Numbered from the stretch's first letter, positions 33,825 through 43,131 are shown. The stretch is 64,000 nt of DNA from Dehalococcoidia bacterium (GCA_022827945.1 JAJEIT010000055.1:1-64000); one strand, 5' to 3'. Program-made: numbers and translations. The notes: generated by a model not told the origin, from the letters alone.

Positions 33825-34607
33825 ATGCCGAGGCGCATCCTCATCAGCAACGATGACGGCTACGAGTCCCCCGGACTCTGGGCGCTCGCCCGCGCCTGTC
33901 GCTCCCTCGACTGCGACGTCACCGTCGTCGCGCCCAGCAAGAACCAGAGCGCCGTCGGCGGCAGCCTCACGCTCCGCCAGGAGCTGAACTGGATCCCCAT
34001 CGAGGATCCGCCCGTGCCCGGCGTCGATGCCTGGCACGTCAACGGCTCCCCCGCTTCGGCCGTCATCGTCGGCCTCAACGGCGTCCTCGACGAAGAGCCC
34101 GACCTGCTCGTCTCCGGCATCAACCGGGGCGCCAACATCGGCAACGATCTCACCGCCAGCGGCACCGTCGGCGCCGCCCTCCAGGGTCACTATCGCGGCA
34201 TCACCTCGCTCGCCATCTCGTACGCGATGGACCCCCGCGCCGAGGTCGACTGGGACGCCGCCGAACGCGTCGCCGCCATCTTCTGCCGCGAGGAGATCGA
34301 GGGCCGGCTGCCGAAGTCCATCTTCCTCAACGTGAACATCCCCCTCGTCCCCTTCGAGGAGATCAAGGGCATCCTCGTGACGCGCGTCGCGCGACGGGGC
34401 TACTTCCACCTCGAGGTCCAGGGCGAGTCGAAGGGCTTCCTCACCCGCGGACCCTTCGAGCCCACCCCCCTCGACCCGCCCCCCGGCACCGACATCTGGG
34501 CGATCATGCACAAGTACGTGAGCGTCAGCCCGCTCCAGGCCAACTTCACCGACCACCACGTCATCGACGCCCTCGGCGAGCGCTTCAATGCTGCCTGGAA
34601 CGAATAG
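33825..34607 (+). CDS. surE: 5'/3'-nucleotidase SurE
   Basis: A 260-aa SurE. The metal-binding start RILISNDDGYESPGLWAL and the later VVAPSKNQSAVGGS, WHVNGSPASAVIVGL and LLVSGINRGANIGNDLTASGTVGAA are all diagnostic. It dephosphorylates nucleoside monophosphates and perhaps short polyphosphate. TAGCAT (33810-33815) ends 9 nt before the ATG, compatible with a leaderless or near-leaderless message. It is followed by yebC. Confidence 0.96.
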   Translation: MPRRILISNDDGYESPGLWALARACRSLDCDVTVVAPSKNQSAVGGSLTLRQELNWIPIEDPPVPGVDAWHVNGSPASAVIVGLNGVLDEEPDLLVSGINRGANIGNDLTASGTVGAALQGHYRGITSLAISYAMDPRAEVDWDAAERVAAIFCREEIEGRLPKSIFLNVNIPLVPFEEIKGILVTRVARRGYFHLEVQGESKGFLTRGPFEPTPLDPPPGTDIWAIMHKYVSVSPLQANFTDHHVIDALGERFNAAWNE

Positions 34608-34659
34608 CGCGCAGGCGTTGCGCTACACTCGAAGCTGACCAAATCCGGAGGACAGTCCC

Positions 34660-35409
34660 ATGTCTGGCCACTCGAAATGGTCGACCATCAAGCGCAAGAA
34701 AGCCGCCGCCGATAACAAACGCGGCGCCCTCTTCACCAAGCTTGCCAAGGAGCTCCAACTCGCCGCCAGGGCCGGCGGCCCCGACCCCGACGCGAACTTC
34801 AAGTTGCGCCTCGCCGTCCAGCGCGCGAAGGCCGCCAACATGCCCAACGACAACATCACGCGCGCCATCGCGAAGGCCACCGGCGGCGCCGACGGCGACC
34901 AGCTGATCGAGGTCAGCTACGAGGGTTACGGCCCCGGCGGCGCCGCCGTCCTCGTGACCGCCGTCACGGACAACCGCAACCGCACGGTCGCCGCCATCCG
35001 CCACGAGTTCACCAGCGTGGGCGGCAGCCTCGGCGAGAACGGCTCCGTCGCCTGGCAGTTCAAGTCCCGCGGCGCGTTGTCCGTGCCCATCGACGGCCAC
35101 GACGAGGACGAGATCGCCCTCGTCGCGATCGAGGCCGGCGCCGACGACCTCGAAACCTCCGACGGCTCCGTCGAGATCCAGACCGCCCCCGGAGACCTCG
35201 AAGCCGTCCGTGTGGCGCTCACGGAGGCGGGCTACACCATCGACCACGCCGACCTCTCTATGGTCCCCACCTCCACCATCGCCCTCGAGAAGGGCCCCGC
35301 GGCCCAGACCCTCCGCCTCCTCGATGGCCTCGAGGAGCTCGAGGACGTGCAGCGCGTCTACTCCAACGCCGACTTCGACGAGGATCTCCTCGCCCAGTAC
35401 GCCGGATAG
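34660..35409 (+). CDS. yebC: YebC/PmpR family regulator
   Basis: A 249-aa protein beginning with the invariant SGHSKWSTIKRKKAAADNKRG, followed by DNITRAIAKATGG and YEGYGPGGAAVLV. YebC-type proteins were described as DNA-binding regulators and more recently as ribosome-associated factors that ease translation of proline-rich stretches. It precedes ruvC, a common linkage in bacteria. GGAGGA lies 7 nt before ATG 34660. Confidence 0.95.
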   Translation: MSGHSKWSTIKRKKAAADNKRGALFTKLAKELQLAARAGGPDPDANFKLRLAVQRAKAANMPNDNITRAIAKATGGADGDQLIEVSYEGYGPGGAAVLVTAVTDNRNRTVAAIRHEFTSVGGSLGENGSVAWQFKSRGALSVPIDGHDEDEIALVAIEAGADDLETSDGSVEIQTAPGDLEAVRVALTEAGYTIDHADLSMVPTSTIALEKGPAAQTLRLLDGLEELEDVQRVYSNADFDEDLLAQYAG

Positions 35410-35458
35410 CGCCACCCGCCCCTCGGCGCTCTCCTGCCCGCCGTCGTAGAGTGCGGGC

Positions 35459-35944
35459 ATGCGAATCGCAGGCATCGACCCGGGCCTGAACGCGACCGGC
35501 TACGGCATCGTCGACGTCGACGGCGACCACTGCCGCCACGTCGCCCACGGCGTCGTCCGCACCCGCTCCGTCGACAGCCTCGCCCGCCGCCTCGTCCTCA
35601 TCCGCGACGGCCTGCGCAAGGTGTTCGCCCAGTGGTCGCCGGAGGTCGGCGCGGTCGAGGCCTCCTTCGTCGGCTCGAACGCACGCACGGCCCTCGCCCT
35701 CGGTCACGCGCGCGCCGCCGCCATCCTCGCCCTCGCCGACTCCGCCCTTGAGGTGCACGAGTACGCCCCCGCCGTCATCAAGAACCAGGTGGGCGGCTAC
35801 GGCCAGAGTGACAAGGCGCAGATCGCCAAGATGGTGGCGATGGAGCTCCGCATGGCCGAGCAGCCCAGCCCCTCCGACGCCGCTGACGCCCTCGCCGTGG
35901 CGATCACGCACTGGGCGCACACGCGCCTGGAGGGTCGGATCTAG
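35459..35944 (+). CDS. ruvC: Holliday-junction endonuclease RuvC
   Basis: A 161-aa RuvC. Catalytic acidic residues are seen in the N-terminal GIDPGLNATGYG (Asp), VEASFVGSNARTALALGHARAA (Glu) and PSDAADALAVAITH (two Asp). It resolves Holliday junctions with RuvAB; ruvA is encoded at 43.1 kb rather than adjacent, and ruvB is not in the window. TAGAGT (35446-35451) ends 7 nt before the ATG, so the message may be leaderless. Confidence 0.95.
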   Translation: MRIAGIDPGLNATGYGIVDVDGDHCRHVAHGVVRTRSVDSLARRLVLIRDGLRKVFAQWSPEVGAVEASFVGSNARTALALGHARAAAILALADSALEVHEYAPAVIKNQVGGYGQSDKAQIAKMVAMELRMAEQPSPSDAADALAVAITHWAHTRLEGRI

Positions 35945-36405
35945 TAGCGACCGCCCAGCTTCCCGTGGTCCCAGCTGTAGATGCGCTCCGGCCGGATGCG
36001 CACCGTCACTCGCTTCGCCGCCGCCGGCAGGGCCGCCTCCGGCGTCTCCGTCGGGATCGGAAGCCCCCGGTACTTGTTCGCCACGACCGACATGACAGTC
36101 GCGGTCGTCTGCACATCGGTATCCACCTCGGCGGTGCCCCGAATCACGAGCCCCCGCAGCTCCTCGTAGGCCTCGCCCGTCTCTAGCATCACCGAGATCT
36201 TCGGGTCACGCTGGAGGTTCAGGATTTTCTGGCTCTTCCCGAACGTCGTGAAGTGGATGACGCCGTCGATCATCACGTACCACATCGGCGCCAGGTGGGG
36301 GAAGCCGCCCGGGCCGTTCGTGGCCACCTGTAACGTCCAGCCCTCGTCCAGGAACTGCTCCTGCTCTTCGGCTGTCAGGGCGATGGATGCTCGGCGGCTG
36401 GGCAT
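35941..36405 (-). CDS. PPOX-family flavin/F420-binding split-barrel protein
   Basis: A 154-aa split beta-barrel protein of the pyridoxamine 5'-phosphate oxidase-like superfamily. Seen: WTLQVATNGPGGFPHLAPMWYVMIDGVIHFTTFGKSQKILNLQRDPKISVML, the standard cofactor-binding half, and RPERIYSWDHGKLGG at the end. Such proteins bind FMN, F420 or heme and reduce diverse substrates. With the F420-type oxidoreductase at the left edge it hints at F420 use in this organism, but no F420 biosynthesis gene is present. It is convergent with ruvC, stops overlapping by 4 nt. Confidence 0.85.
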   Translation of the reverse strand: MPSRRASIALTAEEQEQFLDEGWTLQVATNGPGGFPHLAPMWYVMIDGVIHFTTFGKSQKILNLQRDPKISVMLETGEAYEELRGLVIRGTAEVDTDVQTTATVMSVVANKYRGLPIPTETPEAALPAAAKRVTVRIRPERIYSWDHGKLGGRY

Positions 36406-36483
36406 GTGGGGAACCCCCTCGTGGCTGCTTTCCCAAAGCCTACGCCCCGACCGCGATCCCGTGCGGCCCTGCGGCCCCGCCGC

Positions 36484-38601
36484 CTACCCCCGCTTGAAGC
36501 GCCGCCGCCGGTTGCGCCCCCCCGCCTGGCTGCGCCCGTAGCGCACCGGCCCGCTCCGGCCCGCCACCTCCGCGAACGCCTCCAGCTCCTCGCTGTCCGA
36601 CCCCACCAGCTCGCGCCGCAGCTCCACGATCCGGTCGCGCAGCGCCGCCGCCTTCTCGAACTCGAGGTTCTTCGCCGCCCCCTTCATCTCCCGCTCCAGC
36701 TCCTTGATCATCCGCAGCAGGTCGTCCGGCGCCATCCCCGCGGGAACGTCCGCGTCGTACTCCGCCGGCTCCTCCGCCACCTCCCGCACATGGTCCGTGA
36801 TGTCCCGGATCGCCTTCGTGATCGTCGCCGCCTCCAGCCCGTGCTCGCGGTTGTAGCTGTCCTGGATGCCGCGCCGCCGCTCCGTCTCGTCGATCGCCGT
36901 GCGCATGCTCGCCGTCACATGGTCCGCGTACATCACGACGCGCCCCTCGATGTGCCGCGCCGCCCGCCCGATCGTCTGGATCAGCGACCGGTTCGAGCGC
37001 AGGTACCCCTCCTTGTCGGCATCGAGGATCGCCACGAGCGACACCTCGGGCAGGTCCAGCCCCTCCCGCAGCAGGTTGATCCCCACCACCACGTCGTACA
37101 CCCCCAGCCGCAGGTCCCGCAGGATCTCCACCCGGTCGAGCGTCTGCACTTCCGAGTGCAGGTAGTGCGTCTTCACCCCCATCTCCGTGAGGTAGTCCGC
37201 CAGGTCCTCCGCCATCTTCTTCGTCAGCGTCGTGACCAGCACACGCTGCCCCTTCGCCGTCGTCGCATTGATCTCCGCCAGCAGGTCGTCGATCTGCCCG
37301 TCCGTCGAGCGCACCTCCACCACCGGGTCGAGTACGCCCGTCGGACGGATCACCTGCTCCGCCACCTGCGTCGACTGGTCCAGCTCGTACTGCGCCGGCG
37401 TCGCGCTCACGAAGATCGTCTGGTTGATGTGCTGGTCGAACTCCTCGAACGTCAGCGGCCTGTTGTCGAGCGCGCTCGGCAGCCGGAACCCGAACTCGAC
37501 CAGCGTCTCCTTGCGCGACCGATCCCCGTAGAACTGCCCCTGCACCTGCGGCAGCGTGATGTGCGACTCGTCCACCACCAGCAGCCAGTCGTCCGGGAAG
37601 TAGTCGAGCAGGCACCACGGCGTCGACCCCGCCGGACGCACCTGCAGGTGCCGCGAGTAGTTCTCGATGCCGGCGCAATAGCCCGTTTCCCGCAGCGTCT
37701 CCAGGTCGTAATGGGTGCGCTCCTCCAGCCGCGCCGCCTCCAGGATCTTCCCCTGCTCCTTCAGGAACGCGAGCTGGTCCTGCAGCTCCGTCTCGATCGC
37801 CTTGAGCGCGTCTTCGAGGTTGTCCTTGCTCGTCACGAAGTGCTTCGCCGGGAAGATCTCGACCGCCTCCCGCTCGGCCACGATCTCCCCGGTCAGCGGG
37901 TCGAGCTCGCTGATGCGCTCCACCTCGTTGTCCCAGAAGTCGATGCGGACCGCCAGCTCCTCGTAGCTCGGCAGGATCGTGAGCGAGTCGCCCCGCATGC
38001 GGAAGCGCCCCCGCACCACGTTCTGGTCGTTCCGCTCGTACTGCATCTCGACCATCCGCCGCAGCACGTCGCGACGTTCCAGCTGCTCCCCCACCTTCAT
38101 CCTGAGGATGAACTCCTCATAGCCGGAGGGCTCCCCAAGGCCGTAGATGCAGCTCACGCTCGCCACGATGATCACGTCGCGCCGCGTGAACAGCGACCGC
38201 GTGGCTGCGTGCCGCAGCTTGTCGATCTCGTCGTTGATGTCCGCGTCCTTGGCGATGTACGTGTCGCTCCGCGGGATGTACGCCTCTGGCTGGTAGTAGT
38301 CGTAGTAGCTGACGAAGTACTCGACCGAGTTTTCCGGGAAGAACTCCTTCAGCTCCGCGCAGAGCTGCGCCGCCAGCGTCTTGTTGTGGGCCAGCACGAG
38401 CGTCGGCCGCCCCACCGCCTGCACCACGTTTGCGATGGTGAACGTCTTCCCGGAGCCCGTCGCTCCCAGCAGCGTCTGGTAGCGATCCCCCCGCTGCAAC
38501 CCCTCGACGAGTGTGTCGATTGCCTGCGGCTGGTCGCCCGTGGGCTGGAAGTCGGAGCTCAGCTTGAACGCGCCCTGGGAAGGGGAGGCCACGGAAACCA
38601 T
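36484..38601 (-). CDS. uvrB: Excinuclease ABC subunit B
   Basis: A 705-aa UvrB. Walker A GATGSGKT is at residues 46-53. Other landmarks are the [15 protein letters not shown] beta-hairpin, [11 protein letters not shown] (DEAD-like), the helicase motif [30 protein letters not shown] and the C-terminal UVR motif ([27 protein letters not shown]). It verifies damage after UvrA loading and positions UvrC. It starts 23 nt after the panC stop and seems co-transcribed with panBC; no SOS-type box precedes it. Confidence 0.97.
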   Translation of the reverse strand: MVSVASPSQGAFKLSSDFQPTGDQPQAIDTLVEGLQRGDRYQTLLGATGSGKTFTIANVVQAVGRPTLVLAHNKTLAAQLCAELKEFFPENSVEYFVSYYDYYQPEAYIPRSDTYIAKDADINDEIDKLRHAATRSLFTRRDVIIVASVSCIYGLGEPSGYEEFILRMKVGEQLERRDVLRRMVEMQYERNDQNVVRGRFRMRGDSLTILPSYEELAVRIDFWDNEVERISELDPLTGEIVAEREAVEIFPAKHFVTSKDNLEDALKAIETELQDQLAFLKEQGKILEAARLEERTHYDLETLRETGYCAGIENYSRHLQVRPAGSTPWCLLDYFPDDWLLVVDESHITLPQVQGQFYGDRSRKETLVEFGFRLPSALDNRPLTFEEFDQHINQTIFVSATPAQYELDQSTQVAEQVIRPTGVLDPVVEVRSTDGQIDDLLAEINATTAKGQRVLVTTLTKKMAEDLADYLTEMGVKTHYLHSEVQTLDRVEILRDLRLGVYDVVVGINLLREGLDLPEVSLVAILDADKEGYLRSNRSLIQTIGRAARHIEGRVVMYADHVTASMRTAIDETERRRGIQDSYNREHGLEAATITKAIRDITDHVREVAEEPAEYDADVPAGMAPDDLLRMIKELEREMKGAAKNLEFEKAAALRDRIVELRRELVGSDSEELEAFAEVAGRSGPVRYGRSQAGGRNRRRRFKRG

Positions 38602-38624
38602 GCCCGCCAGTGTAGCAGCGCGCC

Positions 38625-39470
38625 CTACGCGCCCTCGCCCAGCGTCACGTTGTCGATCAGCCGTACCGGCCCGAAGCGCGCGGCCAGCGACAGCAGCGCC
38701 ACCCCCTCGATGTCCCCCTCGATCTCGGCCAGCGTCTCAGAGTCCGCCACCGAAACATAATCCAGCTCCCCCTGGGGCTCTGCCCCCACCGTTCCGCTCA
38801 CTATCACGCGCAGCACTTCGGCCGAGCGCACACCCTCGGCGAATCGCGCCTCCGCCTCCGCCAGTGCCCGCGAGAGCACCAACGCCGCCGCCCGCTGCTC
38901 CCGCGAGAGGTAGGCGTTGCGGCTGCTCATCGCCAGCCCGCCCTCCTCCCGCACCGTGTCGCACCCGACGATCTCGGTGGGGAGGTCGAGGTCCCGCGCC
39001 AGCCGCCGGATGACCCGTAGCTGCTGGGCGTCCTTCTTCCCGAAGTAGGCGCGGTCCGGGCCCACCGCGATCAACAGCTTCGTCACGACCGTCGCCACCC
39101 CGCGGAAGTGCACCGGCCGCGAGCGCCCCTCCAGCCCCTGCGACAGGCCCTCGACCGTCACGTACGTCTGGTACCCCTCCGGGTACATAGTCTCGACCGA
39201 CGGCAGGTAGACCGCGTCCACGCCGAGCTCCCGCAACTGGCGCAGGTCGCCCTCCTCGTCGCGCGGATAGCGGTCGAAGTCCTCGTTCGGCCCGAACTGG
39301 GTGGGGTTCACGAAGATGCTCGCGACCGACGCCTCGTTCTCCGCCAGCGACCGCCGCACGAGCGACAGGTGTCCCTCGTGCAGGTAGCCCATCGTGGGCG
39401 TCAGGCCGAGGCTGACCGGAAGCGCCCGTCGCCAGGCACGCATTTCCTCGGGGGTCTTCAGGATCTCCAT
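38625..39470 (-). CDS. panC: Pantothenate synthetase
   Basis: A 281-aa PanC. The ATP-binding [19 protein letters not shown] holds the HIGH-like motif, [15 protein letters not shown] binds substrate, and the [21 protein letters not shown] and [10 protein letters not shown] segments are conserved. It joins pantoate and beta-alanine with ATP to make pantothenate. It follows panB by 22 nt on the same transcript and precedes uvrB. panD is not in the window. Confidence 0.97.
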   Translation of the reverse strand: MEILKTPEEMRAWRRALPVSLGLTPTMGYLHEGHLSLVRRSLAENEASVASIFVNPTQFGPNEDFDRYPRDEEGDLRQLRELGVDAVYLPSVETMYPEGYQTYVTVEGLSQGLEGRSRPVHFRGVATVVTKLLIAVGPDRAYFGKKDAQQLRVIRRLARDLDLPTEIVGCDTVREEGGLAMSSRNAYLSREQRAAALVLSRALAEAEARFAEGVRSAEVLRVIVSGTVGAEPQGELDYVSVADSETLAEIEGDIEGVALLSLAARFGPVRLIDNVTLGEGA

Positions 39471-39492
39471 GCGTGACCCCGCGGCGGGAGTA

Positions 39493-40344
39493 TCAGGCGG
39501 GCGTGCCCGCGCCCTGGCGCAGCTCGGTCAGCGTCTCCTCGGCCATCGGGAAGCTCTCTTCCTCGGTCGGGAACGCGCCCTCCTCGACCTCCGCCACGTA
39601 GTCGCGGATGGCCCCGCGGATCGCCTCGCCGAGCACGGCGTAGCGCTTTGCGTGGCGGAACTGGCGCTGGTCGTCGAACAGCCCCAGCAGATCGTGCAGC
39701 ACCTGCACCTGGCCGTCGCAGTCCACCCCCGCGCCGATGCCGATGGTCGGGACGCCGATGCGCTCCGTCACCATCTTCGCGAGCGGGGCCGGCACTGTCT
39801 CCAGCACGATCGCGAACGCCCCCGCCTCCTCCAGCGCCCGCGCATCGCCGATGATGCGCGCCGCTGCGGCCGGCGTCTTGCCCTGCACCTTGTGCCCGCC
39901 GAACTGGTTCACCGACTGTGGCGTCAGGCCCAGGTGCCCCATGACCGGGATGCCCGCCGACACCATCCGCCGCACGAGCGGCGCCATCTCGCTGCCGCCC
40001 TCGAGCTTCACCGCTCCCGCGCCGGCCTGCAGCAGACGTCCGGCGTTCGCGACCGCCTCGTCGGGGTTCGCCTGGTAGCTCATGAAGGGCATGTCCGCCA
40101 CCACCAGGCAGCGCTCCGTGCCGCGAACCACCGCCTTCGTGTGGTGCAGCATGTCGTCCATCGTGACCGGGACCGTCGAGTCGTGGCCCAGCATCACCGT
40201 GCCGAGCGAGTCCCCGACCAGGATCACCGGCGCGCCCGCCTGCTCGACCAGCCGCGCCATCGCGTAGTCGTACGCCGTCAGCATCGCGAAGCGACGGCCC
40301 TCGCGCTTCCATTCAGCCAGCCTGTGGATCGAAAGGCGTCCCAT
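39493..40344 (-). CDS. panB: 3-methyl-2-oxobutanoate hydroxymethyltransferase
   Basis: A 283-aa PanB. MLTAYDYAMARLVEQAGAPVILVGDSLGTVMLGHDSTVPVTMDDML includes the Mg-binding Asp; VVADMPFMSYQ, AGAVKLEGGSEM and GHLGLTPQSVNQFGG follow. It adds a hydroxymethyl group from methylene-THF to 2-oxoisovalerate, the first step to pantoate. ATG 40344 is chosen because the conserved start follows and GGGAGGG is 5 nt upstream. A terminator hairpin lies 30 nt upstream and a structured leader precedes it, implying attenuation control. Confidence 0.96.
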   Translation of the reverse strand: MGRLSIHRLAEWKREGRRFAMLTAYDYAMARLVEQAGAPVILVGDSLGTVMLGHDSTVPVTMDDMLHHTKAVVRGTERCLVVADMPFMSYQANPDEAVANAGRLLQAGAGAVKLEGGSEMAPLVRRMVSAGIPVMGHLGLTPQSVNQFGGHKVQGKTPAAAARIIGDARALEEAGAFAIVLETVPAPLAKMVTERIGVPTIGIGAGVDCDGQVQVLHDLLGLFDDQRQFRHAKRYAVLGEAIRGAIRDYVAEVEEGAFPTEEESFPMAEETLTELRQGAGTPA

Positions 40345-40577
40345 CGGTTCCCTCCCGCTCGCGTCAGTGCCACGAAAAACGCCCTTGCCGGGTTCGGCAG
40401 GGCGCGGAACGGTAGAACCGGAAGCCAGGTATGCCTGCTGGCCGCGGCTCGCCATCCGTACCGGCCCTGCGGGTCCAGGCGGACTTGAGCGTGCGTGGTC
40501 TTGTCCTTCAAGGCTCGCCGTCCGCGAACGGATCGGCGGCACGCGGGATCGTCGCTACCCCGGAAACGCTTGTCAAC
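40345..40577 (-). ncRNA. Candidate cis-regulatory leader RNA upstream of panBC
   Basis: The ~200-nt region between the P1-peptidase stop and panB codes for nothing evident. In the panB sense, a TTGACA -35 (40577-40572) overlaps the end of the peptidase gene, though its -10 is weak. An 8-bp stem with a single bulged A and a TTCG loop follows (about 40536-40516), then smaller hairpins, then an intrinsic terminator. A family of panB leader RNAs (the pan motif) has been described in Chloroflexi and other phyla; I cannot confirm a match by eye. Confidence 0.5.
40375..40404 (-). terminator. Intrinsic terminator within the panBC leader
   Basis: On the minus strand CGCCCT-GCCG pairs with CGGC-(A)-AGGGCG around AACC, followed at once by TTTTT. 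It stands 30 nt before the panB ATG, leaving no room for a separate promoter behind it, so panB transcription must read through it. Confidence 0.75.
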
Positions 40578-41589
40578 CCCTCTTGTCTGAACCTTCGCGC
40601 CACTCCCGCGCTGACGGCACCCCCGCCAGCCCCTCCGCCAGCTCGACGCTGCGCACGACCGCCCGCTCGACCGTGAGCATGGCCATTAGCCCCAGCGTCG
40701 TCAGGTCGTGCGGTTCCGTCGCGACCTCGCCGGTTGTCAGCGCGAAGACGGTGTCGCCGTCGCCGAGGGTGTGCGCGGGAACGATCGACCGCGCCAGCCC
40801 GTCCTGGCCGTGGACGGCGAGCCGCTGGACGCCGATGTGCTCGATGTCGGCGTTCGTCGCGACGCACACGACCGTCGTGTTCTCCCTTGGCGATTCCTCC
40901 TCGCCCTTCCGCTCGACCACCGCCTGCTCCGGTGTGCGCATCTCTCCCGGTTTCTCCCCCCGCGGCCCCGCCACCAGCGCTCCCGTCTCGGGGTCGACGA
41001 TCGCCCCCACGGCGTTCGTCACGGCCAGCGCCCCCACCACCAGCCCCCGCGGTCCCACCAGGCTCGCCGTCCCCACTCCCCCCTTTAGCCCCCGCTCGAC
41101 GCCCAGCAGCTTGGCGACCGTCGCGCCCGTCCCCGCCCCCACGCTCCCCTGCGCGACCGCCCCGCCCGTCGCCCGCGCCGCCGCCCGTTCTCCCTCGTCC
41201 GCCCCCGGATGGGCGTTGCGGCCCGTAGGCAGGTCGTAGATAGCCGCTCCCACGACGATCGGGACCGGTCCCGCGCTCGTCTCCACGCCGACCCCCCGCA
41301 CCGCCAGCCAGCGCGCGACTCCCGCCGTGCTCGCCAGCCCGAAGGCCGAGCCCCCCGTCAGCACGACCGCGTGGCAGCGGCGGACGGCGTTCTCGCCCGC
41401 GAGCGCGTCCGTCTCGTGCGTCGCCGGCGCCCCGCCCCGCACGTCCACCGCCGCCAGCGTGCTCTCCTCGCACAGGATGACCGTGCAGCCCGTGGCCTGC
41501 CGTCGCGAGGTCCACTGCCCGACGCGCACGCCCCGCACGTCGGTGATGGCGTCGCGCCTGCCGGGCGCGAGCGGCTGGACCTCGCTCAC
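40573..41589 (-). CDS. P1-family (DmpA-like) aminopeptidase or amidase
   Basis: A 338-aa N-terminal nucleophile-type hydrolase of the DmpA/BapA P1 family. Early ITDVRGVRVGQWT, GGAPATHETDAL and VLTGGSAFGLASTAGVARWL are conserved. The self-cleavage point is likely in ENTTVVCVATNADI, freeing Thr as nucleophile. DmpA-type enzymes cleave N-terminal D- or beta-amino acyl residues. Its GTG start overlaps the stop of the preceding gene (GTGA). Cleavage of beta-alanyl peptides would link it to pantothenate synthesis downstream, but that is speculation. Confidence 0.85.
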   Translation of the reverse strand: MSEVQPLAPGRRDAITDVRGVRVGQWTSRRQATGCTVILCEESTLAAVDVRGGAPATHETDALAGENAVRRCHAVVLTGGSAFGLASTAGVARWLAVRGVGVETSAGPVPIVVGAAIYDLPTGRNAHPGADEGERAAARATGGAVAQGSVGAGTGATVAKLLGVERGLKGGVGTASLVGPRGLVVGALAVTNAVGAIVDPETGALVAGPRGEKPGEMRTPEQAVVERKGEEESPRENTTVVCVATNADIEHIGVQRLAVHGQDGLARSIVPAHTLGDGDTVFALTTGEVATEPHDLTTLGLMAMLTVERAVVRSVELAEGLAGVPSAREWREGSDKRG

Positions 41590-42218
41590 ACCCGCTGCCC
41601 CAGCGACCGTCGCGCCCGCAGGTACGCCCCCAGGAACCCGCGCGCCACCGAGCAGAGGTCCGCGATCAGGTCCGCCATCGCGACCGTGTCGTTCTCGCCC
41701 GCCGCCAGCCGCACCTCCAGGCGCTCCCCCTCCGCGTTCGTCCCCGTGACCGCGAGCTGGTCGATGGGCGCCGGCATCGCCAGCGAATCCGCTGCCGTGC
41801 TCGCCTCGATCAGCGCAGGAAGCCACTCCGGGATCGGCAGCCCCCGGAGCTGTGTGGCGCTCTCTACAGCTCCCTCGTCCAGCGCCAGCCGCCGCACGAC
41901 GCCCTCCGGCTCTGCCGTGGCCGCGAGCTGCGCCAGCGCCACCCACGCCTCCACCCCCGGCAGCGGCCCCCGCAGCTGTTGCGCGATCGAGAGCCGACGG
42001 TCGTCCAGCGCCTCGAACACCGCTGTCAACCTCAGGGCCGCCTCGACGAGCTGCTCCGCCAGCATCCCCACGAGCGCCGGGCGCTCGTACGGCGGCGCGA
42101 ACGCCAGCGCCTTCAGGGCGGCGTCCGCCACCATCTGCGGCTTGCTCAGGACCGTGCGCTCGTACTCTTCGAGGAACCTGATCTCGGTCAGCCCCGCGAC
42201 GTACGACGTTTCCGCCAT
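41586..42218 (-). CDS. Hypothetical protein, 210 aa
   Basis: Not recognised. A soluble, Ala/Leu-rich, mostly helical protein (EYERTVLSKPQMVADAALKALAF, LVGMLAEQLVEAALRLTAVFEAL, VEAWVALAQLAATAEPEGVV), with a strand-like LEVRLAAGENDTVAMADLIADL near the end. It sits between mutM (9 nt upstream) and the P1 peptidase (4-nt overlap), so it is part of one operon. The TAGAAT hexamer before its ATG contains the mutM stop codon and may be chance. Confidence 0.65.
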   Translation of the reverse strand: MAETSYVAGLTEIRFLEEYERTVLSKPQMVADAALKALAFAPPYERPALVGMLAEQLVEAALRLTAVFEALDDRRLSIAQQLRGPLPGVEAWVALAQLAATAEPEGVVRRLALDEGAVESATQLRGLPIPEWLPALIEASTAADSLAMPAPIDQLAVTGTNAEGERLEVRLAAGENDTVAMADLIADLCSVARGFLGAYLRARRSLGQRV

Positions 42219-42227
42219 GCCGGCATT

Positions 42228-43076
42228 CTAGCCGCTGGCGGAACGCCGCCTGCGCGGCCGGCGCTGGCAGCGCGGACAGAAGTGCGTCCCCCGTCCCCCC
42301 ACTACCGACCGCGCGATCTCCGTCCCGCACGTGTAGCACGGTTTCCCATCGCGCCGGAACACCTGCACGTACATGTGCTGCCGCCCCGGGTCGCCCTGCG
42401 CGTCGACGTAGTCGCTGAAGCTCGCCCCGCGATTCTCGATGCCGCGTTCGAGCACCTCGCGACAGGCCACGTGCAGCCGCGCCACCGCCCCCCGCGACAC
42501 CTCCCCCGCCGCCGTGTCCGGCCGGACGCGCGCCTGGAAGAGCGCCTCGTCCACGTAGATGTTCCCCAGCCCCGCGATCCGCCGCTGGTCGAGCAGCACC
42601 GCCTTCACCGGCGCCGTCCGCCCCGCCAGCAGCTTCCGCAGGAACGCCGCCGTGAACGCCTCGTCCAGCGGCTCCGGCCCCAGCTTCCCCACCACCTCCG
42701 CCGGGTCGTCCACGAGGTCCCAGGTACCGAATTTGCGCAGGTCGCTCCAGCGCAGCTCGTGCCCTCCGTCGAGCGCGATGCGTCCCCGCTCGTACTCGAT
42801 CGCCGGGTCGCCCGCCTTCCGCCACACCAGCCGCCCCGTCATGCGCAGGTGCGTCACGAACGTACGCCCGTCGTCCATGCCGAACAGCAGATACTTCCCC
42901 CGCCGCCCCAGCGACACGAACCGCCGCCCCACCAGCCCCGCCCGCAGTCCGTCGATAGGGAAGTCCGTCAGCAGGTCGATCGTCCCCGGATCGACCTCCA
43001 CCGCCGCCACCGTCCGCCCCACCACCAGTGGCTCCAGGTCGCGCCTGATCGTCTCGACTTCCGGCAGTTCCGGCAC
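42228..43076 (-). CDS. mutM: Formamidopyrimidine-DNA glycosylase
   Basis: A 282-aa Fpg/MutM. The catalytic N-terminal PELPEVE follows the initiating residue, so the GTG at 43076 is the true start. Other landmarks are THLRMTGRL, the helix-two-turn-helix LLDQRRIAGLGNIYVDEALFQARV and a C4 zinc finger (CYTCGTEIARSVVGGRGTHFCPRCQ). It excises oxidised purines such as 8-oxoguanine. It is divergent from ruvA in a 55-bp gap; TAGGCT (43084-43089) lies 7 nt before its GTG. Confidence 0.96.
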   Translation of the reverse strand: MPELPEVETIRRDLEPLVVGRTVAAVEVDPGTIDLLTDFPIDGLRAGLVGRRFVSLGRRGKYLLFGMDDGRTFVTHLRMTGRLVWRKAGDPAIEYERGRIALDGGHELRWSDLRKFGTWDLVDDPAEVVGKLGPEPLDEAFTAAFLRKLLAGRTAPVKAVLLDQRRIAGLGNIYVDEALFQARVRPDTAAGEVSRGAVARLHVACREVLERGIENRGASFSDYVDAQGDPGRQHMYVQVFRRDGKPCYTCGTEIARSVVGGRGTHFCPRCQRRPRRRRSASG

Positions 43077-43083
43077 GGCCCTC

Positions 43084-43125
43084 AGCCTACCCGCGCTCCG
43101 GCCCGGCGTCGCGGCGGCGTAAGAT
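43084..43125. promoter_or_regulatory. Back-to-back leaderless-type promoters of mutM and ruvA
   Basis: The whole divergent gap is 55 bp. TAGGCT (43084-43089, minus sense) is 7 nt before the mutM GTG, and TAAGAT (43120-43125, plus sense) is 6 nt before the ruvA GTG. Neither start has a Shine-Dalgarno sequence at a workable distance. The two DNA-repair genes could share a regulator, but no SOS palindrome is present. Confidence 0.45.
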
Positions 43126-43131
43126 CGCCCC

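Noticed and set aside
36406..38760. A 784-codon open frame on the plus strand opposite uvrB
   Set aside because: It is the antisense shadow of a clear uvrB gene. High GC removes stop codons from the complementary frame, and the product is Arg/Pro/His-rich with no motif.
40380..40500. The panB leader as a T-box, TPP, cobalamin or SAM riboswitch
   Set aside because: I looked for the T-box AGGGTGGNACCGCG, TPP CTGAGA and cobalamin-box sequences and found none of them in either strand.
42225..42230. TAGAAT 6 nt before the 210-aa hypothetical gene as a leaderless promoter
   Set aside because: Its TAG is the mutM stop codon and the genes are 9 nt apart in one operon, so the match may be chance. 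It was left out of the leaderless set.
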